Source of the DNA: an uncultured Lachnospiraceae bacterium
Lineage (GTDB): Bacteria; Bacillota; Clostridia; Lachnospirales; Lachnospiraceae
Length of the DNA stretch: 64,000 nucleotides
Reading direction: 5' to 3'
Assembly (NCBI GenBank): GCA_910583965.1
Contig: CAJUAE010000001.1
Span: 62,001 to 126,000 of the forward strand
In this document: positions 33,681 through 42,207 of the stretch, piece by piece
Layout of the letters: every line of letters starts with the position of its first letter
Position numbering within the stretch: position 1 is the first letter of the stretch
The notes under the pieces: model-generated
Told to the model about the DNA's origin: nothing
Database searches by the model: none
The model's input: the letters and a program-made list of their open reading frames with translations, nothing else
Made by a program: the position numbers and the translations under genes

Positions 33681-35477
33681 ATGGGAGAAATAGAAAAACA
33701 GCGGATAGAAGCGCTGCAAAAATTACTCAAAGAGGTAGGCATCGATTACTATATTGTGCCGACAGCAGATTATCATAATTCAGAATATGTTAATGCGTAT
33801 TTTAAGATGCGAGAATTTTTGTCTGGGTTTACTGGTTCGGCTGGGACTTTGGTGGTGAGTGCTAAAGAAGCAGGTCTTTGGACAGACGGCAGATACTTTG
33901 TGCAAGCAGAGAATGAATTGAAAGGTTCTGGTATTGTTTTATACAAGATGTTGGAAGATGGTGTTCCTAAAATTGAAGAATATCTTGAACAGAATATTAC
34001 AGAAGGACAAATAATCGGATTTGATGGTAGGACTATGGACGCATTTTTTGGAAAAGAGTTGGAGAAGACACTTGCTAAGAAAAATGCAACATTTGTTTAT
34101 GATAGAGATATTGCAGCGTCACTTTGGCAGGATAGACCAGCAAGACCTGTCAGCAAGCTGTGGATTGTATCAGAAGATAACTGTGGTATGAGTGTCTCGG
34201 ACAAACTTGCAAAGGTACGTGAAAAAATGGCAGAAGAAGGGGCAGCACATCTTTTGATCGCAAAGTTGGACGATATTATGTGGCTTTATAATATTCGTGC
34301 AAATGATGTGGATTGTAATCCAGTAGCACTTTCATATACCTATATCTCAAAGGATAAAGCAATATTATTTATTCAGACAGAAGCGTTGACTGAGGAGGCA
34401 AAACAGCATTTTGAGAAGAATGGTGTTACCTGCGAGGAGTATGATACTGTTATCGAGTACCTTAAAGAGTGCGATATGAGTGGAAAAGTTTGGTGTTCAA
34501 GTGCAGATATTAGTTATCTGCTCTATAAGTTGGTTCAGAATCGGGCAGAATTGATAGATAAGAAAAACCCAACAGAACAATTGAAAGCAGTTAAAAATCC
34601 TGTTGAGTTGGAACACATTAGAGATTGTTATATCAAGGATAGTGCTGTTCTGACAAAATTTCTTTTTTGGATAAAAGAAAATGCAGGGAAAATTCCAATG
34701 GATGAGTTGTGTGTGGCAGCGAAATTGGATGGTATGAGAGCAGAAATTCCAGGATTTCTTGATTTGTCTTTTCCGACAATTAGCGCTTATAAGTCCAATG
34801 CGGCGATGGCGCATTACAGTGCAACTAAGGAACACTTTAGCAATATTGAAGCAGATGGACTTTATTTGGTCGATTCGGGCGGACAATATGAAGGTGGTAC
34901 GACAGATGTAACTAGAACAATCGCATTAGGGACAGTCACAGACGAGATGAAATTACATTTCACAAAAGTTGCGTGTGCAATGCTGCGTCTGGCAGATACA
35001 AAATTTTTGCATGGCTGCACAGGAAGAAACCTTGATATCATTGCGCGGGAACCGCTCTGGCAGTGCGGGCTAGACTACAAGCATGGAACAGGACATGGGA
35101 TTGGCTATATCTTAAATGTTCACGAAGGACCACATAGTTTGAGATGGCAATACCGGTCGGAATTACCAGAAACAGAACTGGAAGAAGGAATGATAATCTC
35201 TGACGAACCAGGCATGTATGTGCAGGATAGCCACGGAATCCGCACAGAGAATATTGTTGAGATTGTGAAGGAAAATAAGAATGAGTATGGGCAGTTTTTA
35301 GGATTCCGTCATCTAACCTATGTGCCAATTGATTTAGATGCCATTGACACACAATATATGGAACCATCAGATATTTGTAAATTAAATGTTTATCATAAAA
35401 GTGTCTATGAGAAACTCTCACCTTATTTTGAAGGAACAGAACTTGAAATGCTCAAAACGGCAACACGCGCAATCTAA
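33681..35477 (+). CDS. Xaa-Pro aminopeptidase, M24B family
   Basis: The roughly 598-residue three-domain form (two creatinase-like N-terminal domains, then a pita-bread catalytic domain from about 290) is like eukaryotic cytosolic APP1. The metal ligands are visible in YLVDSGGQYEGGTTDVTRT, GHGIGYILNVHEGPH, ISDEPGMY and GIRTENIVEI. It removes N-terminal residues before proline and should be cytoplasmic. The ATG chosen has GGAGG eight bases upstream; another ATG lies 15 bases earlier. It is close behind deoC and may be co-transcribed. Confidence 0.9.
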   Translation: MGEIEKQRIEALQKLLKEVGIDYYIVPTADYHNSEYVNAYFKMREFLSGFTGSAGTLVVSAKEAGLWTDGRYFVQAENELKGSGIVLYKMLEDGVPKIEEYLEQNITEGQIIGFDGRTMDAFFGKELEKTLAKKNATFVYDRDIAASLWQDRPARPVSKLWIVSEDNCGMSVSDKLAKVREKMAEEGAAHLLIAKLDDIMWLYNIRANDVDCNPVALSYTYISKDKAILFIQTEALTEEAKQHFEKNGVTCEEYDTVIEYLKECDMSGKVWCSSADISYLLYKLVQNRAELIDKKNPTEQLKAVKNPVELEHIRDCYIKDSAVLTKFLFWIKENAGKIPMDELCVAAKLDGMRAEIPGFLDLSFPTISAYKSNAAMAHYSATKEHFSNIEADGLYLVDSGGQYEGGTTDVTRTIALGTVTDEMKLHFTKVACAMLRLADTKFLHGCTGRNLDIIAREPLWQCGLDYKHGTGHGIGYILNVHEGPHSLRWQYRSELPETELEEGMIISDEPGMYVQDSHGIRTENIVEIVKENKNEYGQFLGFRHLTYVPIDLDAIDTQYMEPSDICKLNVYHKSVYEKLSPYFEGTELEMLKTATRAI

Positions 35478-35613
35478 TATTTATTTGCGACAGTTTAGTG
35501 ATACAAAATTGAAGATATAAAGTTATTTGTTGCTTCCTCATATAGAATACAAGTGCATGGTGTGGATGTGAAAAGTAACTGATTTTTATTTTTAGAAGTT
35601 TATGTTAATTTTA

Positions 35614-35642
35614 TTGACTTTTAGTTAAGGTTTTGAGATAAT
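35614..35642 (+). promoter_or_regulatory. pckA: Sigma-A type promoter of pckA
   Basis: TTGACT, 17 bases, GATAAT, about 110 bases before the pckA start. It is followed directly by the palindromic site at 35650 and by a looser pairing AACCGTT...AACGGTT (about 35683-35710). Confidence 0.65.
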
Positions 35643-35649
35643 TATATTG

Positions 35650-35665
35650 TTAGGGAATTCCCTAA
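35650..35665. promoter_or_regulatory. Perfect 16-bp palindrome at the pckA start site (operator candidate)
   Basis: TTAGGGAATTCCCTAA is fully self-complementary and covers about +1 to +16 of the predicted transcript. That is a typical place for a repressor dimer. I do not recognise the regulator; it is not a CcpA, Rex or Fur consensus. Confidence 0.5.
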
Positions 35666-35749
35666 TAACTATAATCACAACCGTTTCAGACAGTATAATG
35701 CGTCACAACGGTTTGAAATAAAATTTTATTATCTTAAGGAGGATCTTAT

Positions 35750-37468
35750 ATGTCAACGAAAGCGTATTATCCCATTTCCGAGATTGGTGCTGGAAAGGTA
35801 GGATTTTCTAAGACACGTTCTATCATTGAGGCTGCTTTTTACGGAAACAATGTAGTGAAGGTAAATACCCTAAAGGAAGCCTATGAGTTAGCAAAGAACT
35901 CACCAGGAACAATTGTTACCGATATGAAGATTAAAGACGGAGAAACATTTGGTCTTGAGAAGGATTCAAGAGTTTTACTATTTAATGATGGAGCGGTTAC
36001 AGGACGTTATGCAGCAGCGCGCCGCATTAAGGGTGAGCCAGGTGTAGATCAGACAAAGCTTGACAAAGTAGTTATGGATGCTGTATACGAGACACGTTGG
36101 AAGACTATGTATCATGCAGAGTGCTTTGTAGGTCTTGACCCTGAGTTTATGGTAAAAGCGCATCTTTTGATTCCAGAAGGAGAGGAGAACCTTCTTTATA
36201 ACTGGATGATCAATTTCCAGTATATGTCTGACGAGTATGTAAAAATGTACAAGACCTCTAAGCCCGTTGGCGATGGCAACGAGCCAGATATCTATATTTT
36301 CTCTGATCCTCAGTGGGCACCACACGAGGCACCAGACGTTGATTACAGTTGCTTAAGCGATCCTCTGACACTTTGCTACTTCGATACAAACCAGAACTGT
36401 GCAGCAATTCTTGGTATGAAGTATTTTGGTGAGCACAAAAAGGGTACATTGACAATGGCATGGGCGCTCGCAAACAGAAATGGTTATGCTTCTTGCCATG
36501 GTGGACAGAAAGAATACTCTCTGGAAGGCGGCAAGAAGTTCGTAGCTTCTGTATATGGACTTTCAGGATCAGGTAAGTCTACATTGACACATGCAAAGCA
36601 TAGTGGCAAGTATGATGCATTTGGCGGCATTAAGGTTCTTCACGATGACGCATTCATCATTAACACAGATACTTGTGCATCTATCGCACTTGAACCTACT
36701 TATTTTGATAAGACAGCAGATTATCCTACAGGATGCCCTGATAATGAGTATTTATTATCTGCACAGAATTGTTCTGCTACATTGGACGAAGATGGAAAGA
36801 TTCAGTTGGTTACAGAGGACATTAGAAATGGCAACGGACGTGCGATCAAGTCCAAGCTGTGGTCTCCAAACCGCGTAGACAAAATTGATGCGCCTGTAAA
36901 TGCAATCTTCTGGATTATGAAAGACCCAACAATCCCACCAGTAGTGAAGTTAAAGGGCGCAGCACTCGCGTCAGTTATGGGTGCTACACTTGCAACTAAG
37001 ACATCTACTGCGGAACGTGTTGCAGCAGGTACAGATCTGAACGCACTGAGAATCGTTCCTTATGCAAATCCATTCAGAACTTATCCATTGGTAAATGACT
37101 ATGAGAAATTCAAGAAGTTGGTGGAGGAGAAGGATGTAGCTTGCTATATCGTTAATACAGGCGATTTTATGGGCACAAAAGTAAAACCGGCAGATACATT
37201 AGGCATTCTTGAAACAATTGTTGAAGGAAAGGCAAACTTTGAGAAGTGGGGCAACTTCGATGATATTGAGATTATGTATGATTGGTCTGGAAAGACAAGT
37301 GATGCGTTTAAGCCTGATATGAATAACGCTGAATATGTAGCAGCACTGAAGGCAGCTATGCAGAATCGTGTAGATGCAGTAGAAGGTTTTGCAACAAAGA
37401 AGGAAGGCTATGACAAGCTTCCAGATGAGGCACTTGCAGCATTGAAGAAGCTCGTTGAGCAATGCTAA
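35750..37468 (+). CDS. pckA: Phosphoenolpyruvate carboxykinase (ATP)
   Basis: The enzyme interconverts oxaloacetate plus ATP and PEP plus CO2 plus ADP. In anaerobic gut Firmicutes it often runs toward oxaloacetate. The kinase-1a P-loop YGLSGSGKSTL (about 270), the KVLHDDAFII metal site (about 300) and the PVNAIFWIMKD and SKLWSPNRVDK blocks are visible. At 572 residues it is somewhat longer than the E. coli enzyme (540). AAGGAGG precedes the ATG. Codon use looks more selected (frequent AAG, GAG, CTT) than in neighbouring genes, consistent with high expression. It has its own promoter, a candidate operator and a very strong terminator. Confidence 0.92.
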   Translation: MSTKAYYPISEIGAGKVGFSKTRSIIEAAFYGNNVVKVNTLKEAYELAKNSPGTIVTDMKIKDGETFGLEKDSRVLLFNDGAVTGRYAAARRIKGEPGVDQTKLDKVVMDAVYETRWKTMYHAECFVGLDPEFMVKAHLLIPEGEENLLYNWMINFQYMSDEYVKMYKTSKPVGDGNEPDIYIFSDPQWAPHEAPDVDYSCLSDPLTLCYFDTNQNCAAILGMKYFGEHKKGTLTMAWALANRNGYASCHGGQKEYSLEGGKKFVASVYGLSGSGKSTLTHAKHSGKYDAFGGIKVLHDDAFIINTDTCASIALEPTYFDKTADYPTGCPDNEYLLSAQNCSATLDEDGKIQLVTEDIRNGNGRAIKSKLWSPNRVDKIDAPVNAIFWIMKDPTIPPVVKLKGAALASVMGATLATKTSTAERVAAGTDLNALRIVPYANPFRTYPLVNDYEKFKKLVEEKDVACYIVNTGDFMGTKVKPADTLGILETIVEGKANFEKWGNFDDIEIMYDWSGKTSDAFKPDMNNAEYVAALKAAMQNRVDAVEGFATKKEGYDKLPDEALAALKKLVEQC

Positions 37469-37534
37469 TAAAATAATGTCAATATAAAAAGGGACACAAT
37501 AAAATGTGTCCCTTTTTATATTGACATTATTTTA
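37469..37534 (+). terminator. 30-bp perfect hairpin terminator after pckA
   Basis: The left arm (37469-37498) and right arm (37505-37534) are perfect reverse complements around the 6-base loop ATAAAA. The upper stem is GGGACACA/TGTGTCCC followed by TTTTTATATTG, giving the T-run. The stem begins with the base after the pckA stop codon. Its right arm contains the -35 hexamer of the next promoter. Confidence 0.92.
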
Positions 37535-37549
37535 CATTTATTATATACT
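37521..37549 (+). promoter_or_regulatory. Consensus promoter of the GntR/ABC operon
   Basis: TTGACA, 17 bases, TATACT, nearly perfect sigma-A hexamers. The -35 lies inside the terminator's right arm, and the predicted start of transcription falls inside the operator that follows. Confidence 0.8.
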
Positions 37550-37580
37550 TTAACTGTACCAAGTGTATTAATACAGTTAA
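37550..37580. promoter_or_regulatory. Inverted-repeat operator for the GntR/YtrA-type regulator
   Basis: TTAACTGTA and TACAGTTAA, exact 9-base arms 13 bases apart, lie directly downstream of the -10 and before the ribosome site AAGGAG. Position and symmetry fit autorepression by the product of the first gene. Confidence 0.7.
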
Positions 37581-37594
37581 AAGGAGATAGGGCT

Positions 37595-38002
37595 ATGATT
37601 TTAATCGATCACAAGGACCGACGTCCGATTTATGAACAGGTCATTGAGCGGTTTCAGCAGATGATATTGTGTGGCGCAATGCAGCCCAATGCTTCTATGC
37701 CATCTGTCAGAAGTCTTGCAATGGAACTGTCGTTAAATCCTAATACAATTCAGCGTGCCTATCAGGAGTTGGAGCGTGCAGGATATATCTATACCATAAA
37801 GGGTAAAGGCAGCTTTGTGAGTGAGACGGCAACAGCAGCGACACATAAAAGGCAGGAAATCCAGCGGGAGATGCAAGGAACTGTCGATAAAGCGTTGCTT
37901 GCTGGTATAGCGGCGGAAGAACTATCTGAAATCCTTACAGTCTGCATACAGAATAGTAATGTATTGACGAACAGAGGAGCGATAAAGGGGGAGTTGATAT
38001 GA
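37595..38002 (+). CDS. GntR family regulator, YtrA subfamily
   Basis: This 135-residue protein has an N-terminal winged helix: DHKDRRPIYEQVIERFQQMI, MPSVRSLAMELSLNPNTIQRAYQELERAGYIYTIKGKGSFV. The effector part is very short (about 60 helical residues), as in the YtrA subfamily. These regulators repress the adjacent ABC transporter operon and respond to cell-wall-active compounds or envelope stress. The stop overlaps the ATPase gene start (ATGA). An inverted-repeat operator lies at the promoter. Confidence 0.9.
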   Translation: MILIDHKDRRPIYEQVIERFQQMILCGAMQPNASMPSVRSLAMELSLNPNTIQRAYQELERAGYIYTIKGKGSFVSETATAATHKRQEIQREMQGTVDKALLAGIAAEELSEILTVCIQNSNVLTNRGAIKGELI

Positions 38003-38901
38003 TAACAGCAGTGAATGTGACAAAACATTTTGGGGAGGTTATAGCAGTAAGTGATGTCAATGTGACAATTAAGAACGGAGAAGTCTTTGGATTGATTGGC
38101 ACAAATGGAGCTGGAAAAAGTACATTTTTGCGTATGGCAGCAGGTGTATTGAAACCTGATAGTGGGAAAATTTTTGCAGATGATAAAATAATTTATGAAA
38201 ATGCATCTATTAAGGTAAATATTTTTTATATATCAGATGAACAATATTTTTTGCCAAATGCCACACCACAGGAAATGGCAAATTTTTATGCGGATTATTT
38301 TCCATTGTTTGATAAAATACGATTTGATGAGATGCTTAGAAAGTTTCAGTTAAAATCAAATAGAAAAATTAATACATTTTCAAAGGGGATGAAAAAGCAA
38401 CTTTCAGTACTTCTTGGCGTCTGTGCAAATACAAAATATTTGTTTTGTGATGAGACTTTTGATGGATTGGACCCTGTTATGCGGCAGGCAGTTAAGAGTA
38501 TTTTTGCGGGAGAATTATCAGAGCGGGACTTTACACCAGTGATTGCGTCGCACAACCTGCGAGAGTTAGAGGATATTTGTGATTGTGTTGGAATTTTGCA
38601 TCAAGGTGGAGTGCTAATGCAGAAGGATTTGGAAGAAATGAAATTGAACATTCACAATATACAATGTGTGTTTCAGAGTGCAGAGGAGGAAAAGACAGCG
38701 CTTGGTCTATTGGATATTGTTAAAGCGGAGAAAAGGGGAAGTCTGAATGTTATTACAGTGCGCGGAACAGAAAAAGAGATATTAAATAAAATCAATATGT
38801 TTGCACCCGTTTTTGCAGAAATTCTGCCATTGACTCTGGAAGAAATTTTTATAAGTGAAACGGAGGTTGTCGGATATGATATCAAAAAACTTATTTTTTA
38901 A
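37999..38901 (+). CDS. ABC transporter ATP-binding protein
   Basis: A 300-residue ATPase with Walker A GTNGAGKST (about 35), a signature-like FSKGMKKQLSVLLG (about 128) and Walker B LFCDETFDGLDP (about 150), followed by IASHNLRELE with the switch His. The signature lacks LSGGQ but SKGMKKQ is common in this YtrB/CcmA-like group. It pairs with the permease gene it overlaps. With a YtrA-type regulator ahead, export of, or resistance to, an antimicrobial peptide or drug is the best guess. Confidence 0.9.
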   Translation: MITAVNVTKHFGEVIAVSDVNVTIKNGEVFGLIGTNGAGKSTFLRMAAGVLKPDSGKIFADDKIIYENASIKVNIFYISDEQYFLPNATPQEMANFYADYFPLFDKIRFDEMLRKFQLKSNRKINTFSKGMKKQLSVLLGVCANTKYLFCDETFDGLDPVMRQAVKSIFAGELSERDFTPVIASHNLRELEDICDCVGILHQGGVLMQKDLEEMKLNIHNIQCVFQSAEEEKTALGLLDIVKAEKRGSLNVITVRGTEKEILNKINMFAPVFAEILPLTLEEIFISETEVVGYDIKKLIF

Positions 38902-41056
38902 ACTGATTAAACAGGATTTCAAGAAAAGAATATGGTGTCCAATTTTGATCTTTGTTGTATGTTTTCTAAGTTTGGAAGTGCGTATGCTTATGGAGATACA
39001 AACGTTTATTCGAACCATTGATGCACATTCTTATGATATTGTTACATATATTAGGCAATATTTCTTTGGTAGGGATGCACTGCCTATATCGATTATGGTG
39101 TGTTTTGTGGCATTTTTGTGCGGAATAAGCGGATATGCGTATTTGCATTCTAAGGTTCAGATTGATTTGTACCATAGTCTTCCAGTTAGTAGGTCGCAAT
39201 TGTTTTGGTCAAGATATCTGTCAGGAATTTTGCAGTTTTTCATTCCTTTTGTGGTAAATGTAGTTGTTTGTATAGGAATTGCAGTAAGTAAAAAAGCATT
39301 TGCCGCAGATGTCATTCTCGCTGTATTGTCTTTTGCTGGAATAGAATTGGTTGTTTTTGTATTGACATATAGTATGACAGTAATTGCAACAGGACTCACT
39401 GGAAATATTATTATTAGTATTTTAGGAACAGGGGTATTATTTGCGTACAGCACAGGACTTGAATTACTTATCTTTTTAATGTCTTCGCGTTTTTTTGATA
39501 CCTATACGGTTTATAATAACAGAGGACATTTTGCGTTGGATAATAAAATTTGGGGGTTCTCGCCGCTTTCTATGATTATTAGACTTTTTGCTAGTCCAAA
39601 GAATACAACGATGGAAGATGCCCAGAAATTCTTTAAATATGATACGTCATATGTGTGGGTACTTATTGCAGCAGCAATTTTATATAGTTTGTTAGCATAT
39701 GTTATATTTATGAAAAGAATGTCTGAGGCAGCAGGAAAATCAATTGCATTTCGTGTTGCTGAACCAATAATCAAGACAATGGTTACCATACCAGTTGCAT
39801 TTTTTGCTGGGTTTTTCTTTTGTTCGATTTCCAATACAGATACAAATGAATGGTTTTTGTTTGGTGTTATTTTTGGATTTTTTGTTATTTGTATTCTTAT
39901 GGAAATTATTTATCGAATGGATTTGCGCGGTGCACTGATGCACAAGAAACAGCTTTTGTTCAATGCAGCATGTGTAGCATTAATTTTTGTGGTATTTCGG
40001 TATGATGTAACAGGATTTGATACTTATGTGCCAGCCGATAGTCAGTTGCAGAGTTGTGCAGTGTCAATTACGGGGCTTATGCCACTTCAACAGGATATTC
40101 AAGTGAATGATTTTGGTAATCATTATTTAAGCGCCTCAGAGTATCGCATGGCAAATATGGAATTACAAGGAAATCCTAGTGTTATGGAGCTTGCGCGAAA
40201 AGCAGCCAAGGAACAACTAACATATCATCAATTTGACTATTATGAAGAGATCGAGAAGTCAACTGAATATATAGAAACCTTAGAGAGACAAGAAAACTAT
40301 CGATATATTGATTTTGGATTTAAACTTTCTAATGGAAAAACGATCTATCGGAATTATACGATTGACCTTGCAGATGCAGATACTATAAGATTACTTTCAG
40401 ATATTTTTAATGATTATAATTATAAGATTGGTGCCACACCTGTCTTTAATGATGACTGGAAGATTGCCTTTGATGCCATAGTGTGCGAGAATAATTTTAT
40501 GATACGAGATATTTCACTCACACCAGAAAGACAGTCGAAACTGATTGAAACTTATCAAAAAGAATATACAGAGCTTACACTAGACGTTGTTATGCATACA
40601 CTTCCAATAGGAACAGTGGATTTTAGGGTAAAAGGTAAGATTGATAATCGTGATTATTTGACAAGTTATTCTAGTGATATGTGTATTTATCCACAGTTTA
40701 CGGAGACGATTGCCTTGATTAAGGAATATGGTTTTGATATGCTGGAAAATCCGACAGCAGAAGATGTGGATTTTATTCAAGTGAGAAAGAAAGATGTGGT
40801 TTCCTCATCAAATGGCTCCTATAAAAATCAAACAATGATGGAAGATGAATCCAAACAGTATGAATTTACCGATAAGGAACAGATACAACAGATTTTAGAT
40901 AGTATTATTTGTGATAGATTTTATTGGCCGATTAAGGATTATGCAGATTTATTTGACGAGCGATATTCTGTTGAGATTCGATTTAAGAAAAATGACCATG
41001 ATACCTATAATATTTATCAATTTATCAAGGGACAAGTCCCTTCGTTTATTAACTAG
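38876..41056 (+). CDS. ABC-2 type transporter permease with large extracytoplasmic tail, 726 aa
   Basis: The N-terminal half has an ABC-2 membrane domain with about eight helices: a first anchor IWCPILIFVVCFLSL, the VQIDLYHSLPVSRSQLF cytoplasmic loop (about 95; family hallmark), then further helices to about residue 370. The C-terminal 350 residues (starting VFRYDVTGFDTYVPADSQ) are soluble and probably outside the cell. GGAGG precedes the chosen ATG, which lies inside the end of the ATPase gene (26-base overlap). One fused permease per ATPase suggests a homodimer. The tail may bind substrate or cell-wall precursor; I cannot name it confidently. Confidence 0.85.
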   Translation: MISKNLFFKLIKQDFKKRIWCPILIFVVCFLSLEVRMLMEIQTFIRTIDAHSYDIVTYIRQYFFGRDALPISIMVCFVAFLCGISGYAYLHSKVQIDLYHSLPVSRSQLFWSRYLSGILQFFIPFVVNVVVCIGIAVSKKAFAADVILAVLSFAGIELVVFVLTYSMTVIATGLTGNIIISILGTGVLFAYSTGLELLIFLMSSRFFDTYTVYNNRGHFALDNKIWGFSPLSMIIRLFASPKNTTMEDAQKFFKYDTSYVWVLIAAAILYSLLAYVIFMKRMSEAAGKSIAFRVAEPIIKTMVTIPVAFFAGFFFCSISNTDTNEWFLFGVIFGFFVICILMEIIYRMDLRGALMHKKQLLFNAACVALIFVVFRYDVTGFDTYVPADSQLQSCAVSITGLMPLQQDIQVNDFGNHYLSASEYRMANMELQGNPSVMELARKAAKEQLTYHQFDYYEEIEKSTEYIETLERQENYRYIDFGFKLSNGKTIYRNYTIDLADADTIRLLSDIFNDYNYKIGATPVFNDDWKIAFDAIVCENNFMIRDISLTPERQSKLIETYQKEYTELTLDVVMHTLPIGTVDFRVKGKIDNRDYLTSYSSDMCIYPQFTETIALIKEYGFDMLENPTAEDVDFIQVRKKDVVSSSNGSYKNQTMMEDESKQYEFTDKEQIQQILDSIICDRFYWPIKDYADLFDERYSVEIRFKKNDHDTYNIYQFIKGQVPSFIN

Positions 41057-41160
41057 TGAATTCCTTTTATTCTTGTGAGCAAAGAATCAAGTGACTATTG
41101 ATTGTTGAAACAGATGCTTGATAAATGCTACTTATTTAAACAAAAGTTTAATATTAATTC

Positions 41161-41189
41161 TTGTATTGTAAGAGATTTTCAAGTATACT
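41161..41189 (+). promoter_or_regulatory. Sigma-A type promoter before the 148-residue unknown gene
   Basis: TTGTAT, 17 bases, TATACT, about 130 bases before the GTG start of the gene at 41317. Confidence 0.55.
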
Positions 41190-41316
41190 ATAGATAAAAG
41201 GAAAACTTTTTTGGAATGGTGTACTTATAAAAAGGGGTATATAAATATATATTGCGGTTAACAAGCAAATATTTTATAATTAAGCATATAAATCGGGATT
41301 TGAGGAGGAGAAGACC

Positions 41317-41763
41317 GTGATAGAGCTAAATGCGTTTAAAAAGTTAATGGAGGAAAATGATGACCGCCTACCTCTTTTGACACTTGACGAATTTTTTGAG
41401 GGAAATACGGAGGAAGATTCCATTGCACCAAATGATTGTGACTTTGGACGCCCTTCCATTGCTGAAATATGGGAACTGATGCGGGAACTTGAGAAAAGAC
41501 CAGATGTCGCATGGATTCGCATTGAACTGCACAATGACACGGAAATTACAGAATATGATGGAAAAGAGGTATTGGTTCTTGCGGGAGAATCGCCCATAAT
41601 ATGTACATCTCTTTCAGCATCGGAATTGGAAACGCTTGCGAGATGCGAATGGTTGTGTTCGGGAGGGGCAGAGGAATGGGAGGAATCTGCGATGGATTCC
41701 CTATTTTCCTGTAGACCACCTGTGCCTGATGGTTTTCATTGTTTTGCCATTGTATGGGATTGA
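41317..41763 (+). CDS. Uncharacterised acidic protein, 148 aa
   Basis: It starts with GTG, six bases after GAGGAGGAG. The protein is soluble and acidic: LPLLTLDEFFEGNTEED near 19, RPSIAEIWELMRELEKRPDV near 45 and SLSASELETLARCEWLCSGG near 97. Size, acidity and lack of membrane segments resemble immunity-type proteins, but I recognise no family. It has its own promoter and is followed by a hairpin-repeat array. Confidence 0.7.
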   Translation: MIELNAFKKLMEENDDRLPLLTLDEFFEGNTEEDSIAPNDCDFGRPSIAEIWELMRELEKRPDVAWIRIELHNDTEITEYDGKEVLVLAGESPIICTSLSASELETLARCEWLCSGGAEEWEESAMDSLFSCRPPVPDGFHCFAIVWD

Positions 41764-41910
41764 TAGCGCAACAAAAATTTCAGTTTGAAGAATTGTCAGG
41801 TAAGTGCGAATTTAGTAGTCACATGTTAAGCATTTTGCTTCAAATTATAAGCAGTAAAAATACAATTCCGAAAAAGAACAGAGAAAAAGCGATTGAAAAG
41901 TGAGGGGTTA

Positions 41911-42133
41911 GTGTGAGAAGAACTTCTAATCACTCGCAGCAAGGCTGCTTCGCGAAGAAGTTCTAAGTCTCACACCAAGAAATGCCTGAAATACGGCATT
42001 TCTCATCTGAATTTATGATTCCGTGAAGCGGAATCATGGGAGTTCGTGTGAAATTAAAATTTCATATCTCCTGATTTGTATGCCCGCAAAAGCGGGCAGA
42101 TGGGAGTTCGTGTGAAAAATAAATTTTTCACAC
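41911..42133. repeat. Modular hairpin repeat, copy C (longest array)
   Basis: At least five hairpins in a row fill most of the roughly 440-base gap: GTGTGAGAAGAACTTCT paired with AGAAGTTCTAAGTCTCACAC around CAGC/GCTGC; AAATGCC/GGCATTT; GATTCCGTGAAGCGGAATC; GTGTGAAATTAAAATTTCAT; GCCCGCAAAAGCGGGC; and GTGTGAAAAATAAATTTTTCACAC split 12/12. The core (42046-42118) matches copies A and B. Stem changes are compensated: GCCTGCT/AGCAGGC in A and B is GCCCGC/GCGGGC here. Confidence 0.82.
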
Positions 42134-42207
42134 GGCAAATTTGTGCTTACGCATTGTGAACAGAGTTCACATTAAATTTGCAGATTTTGGTAAGAATGGA
42201 GATTTTT

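Noticed and set aside
35683..35710. CcpA (cre) site before pckA
   Set aside because: The AACCGTT/AACGGTT stretch mismatches the cre consensus at several fixed positions.
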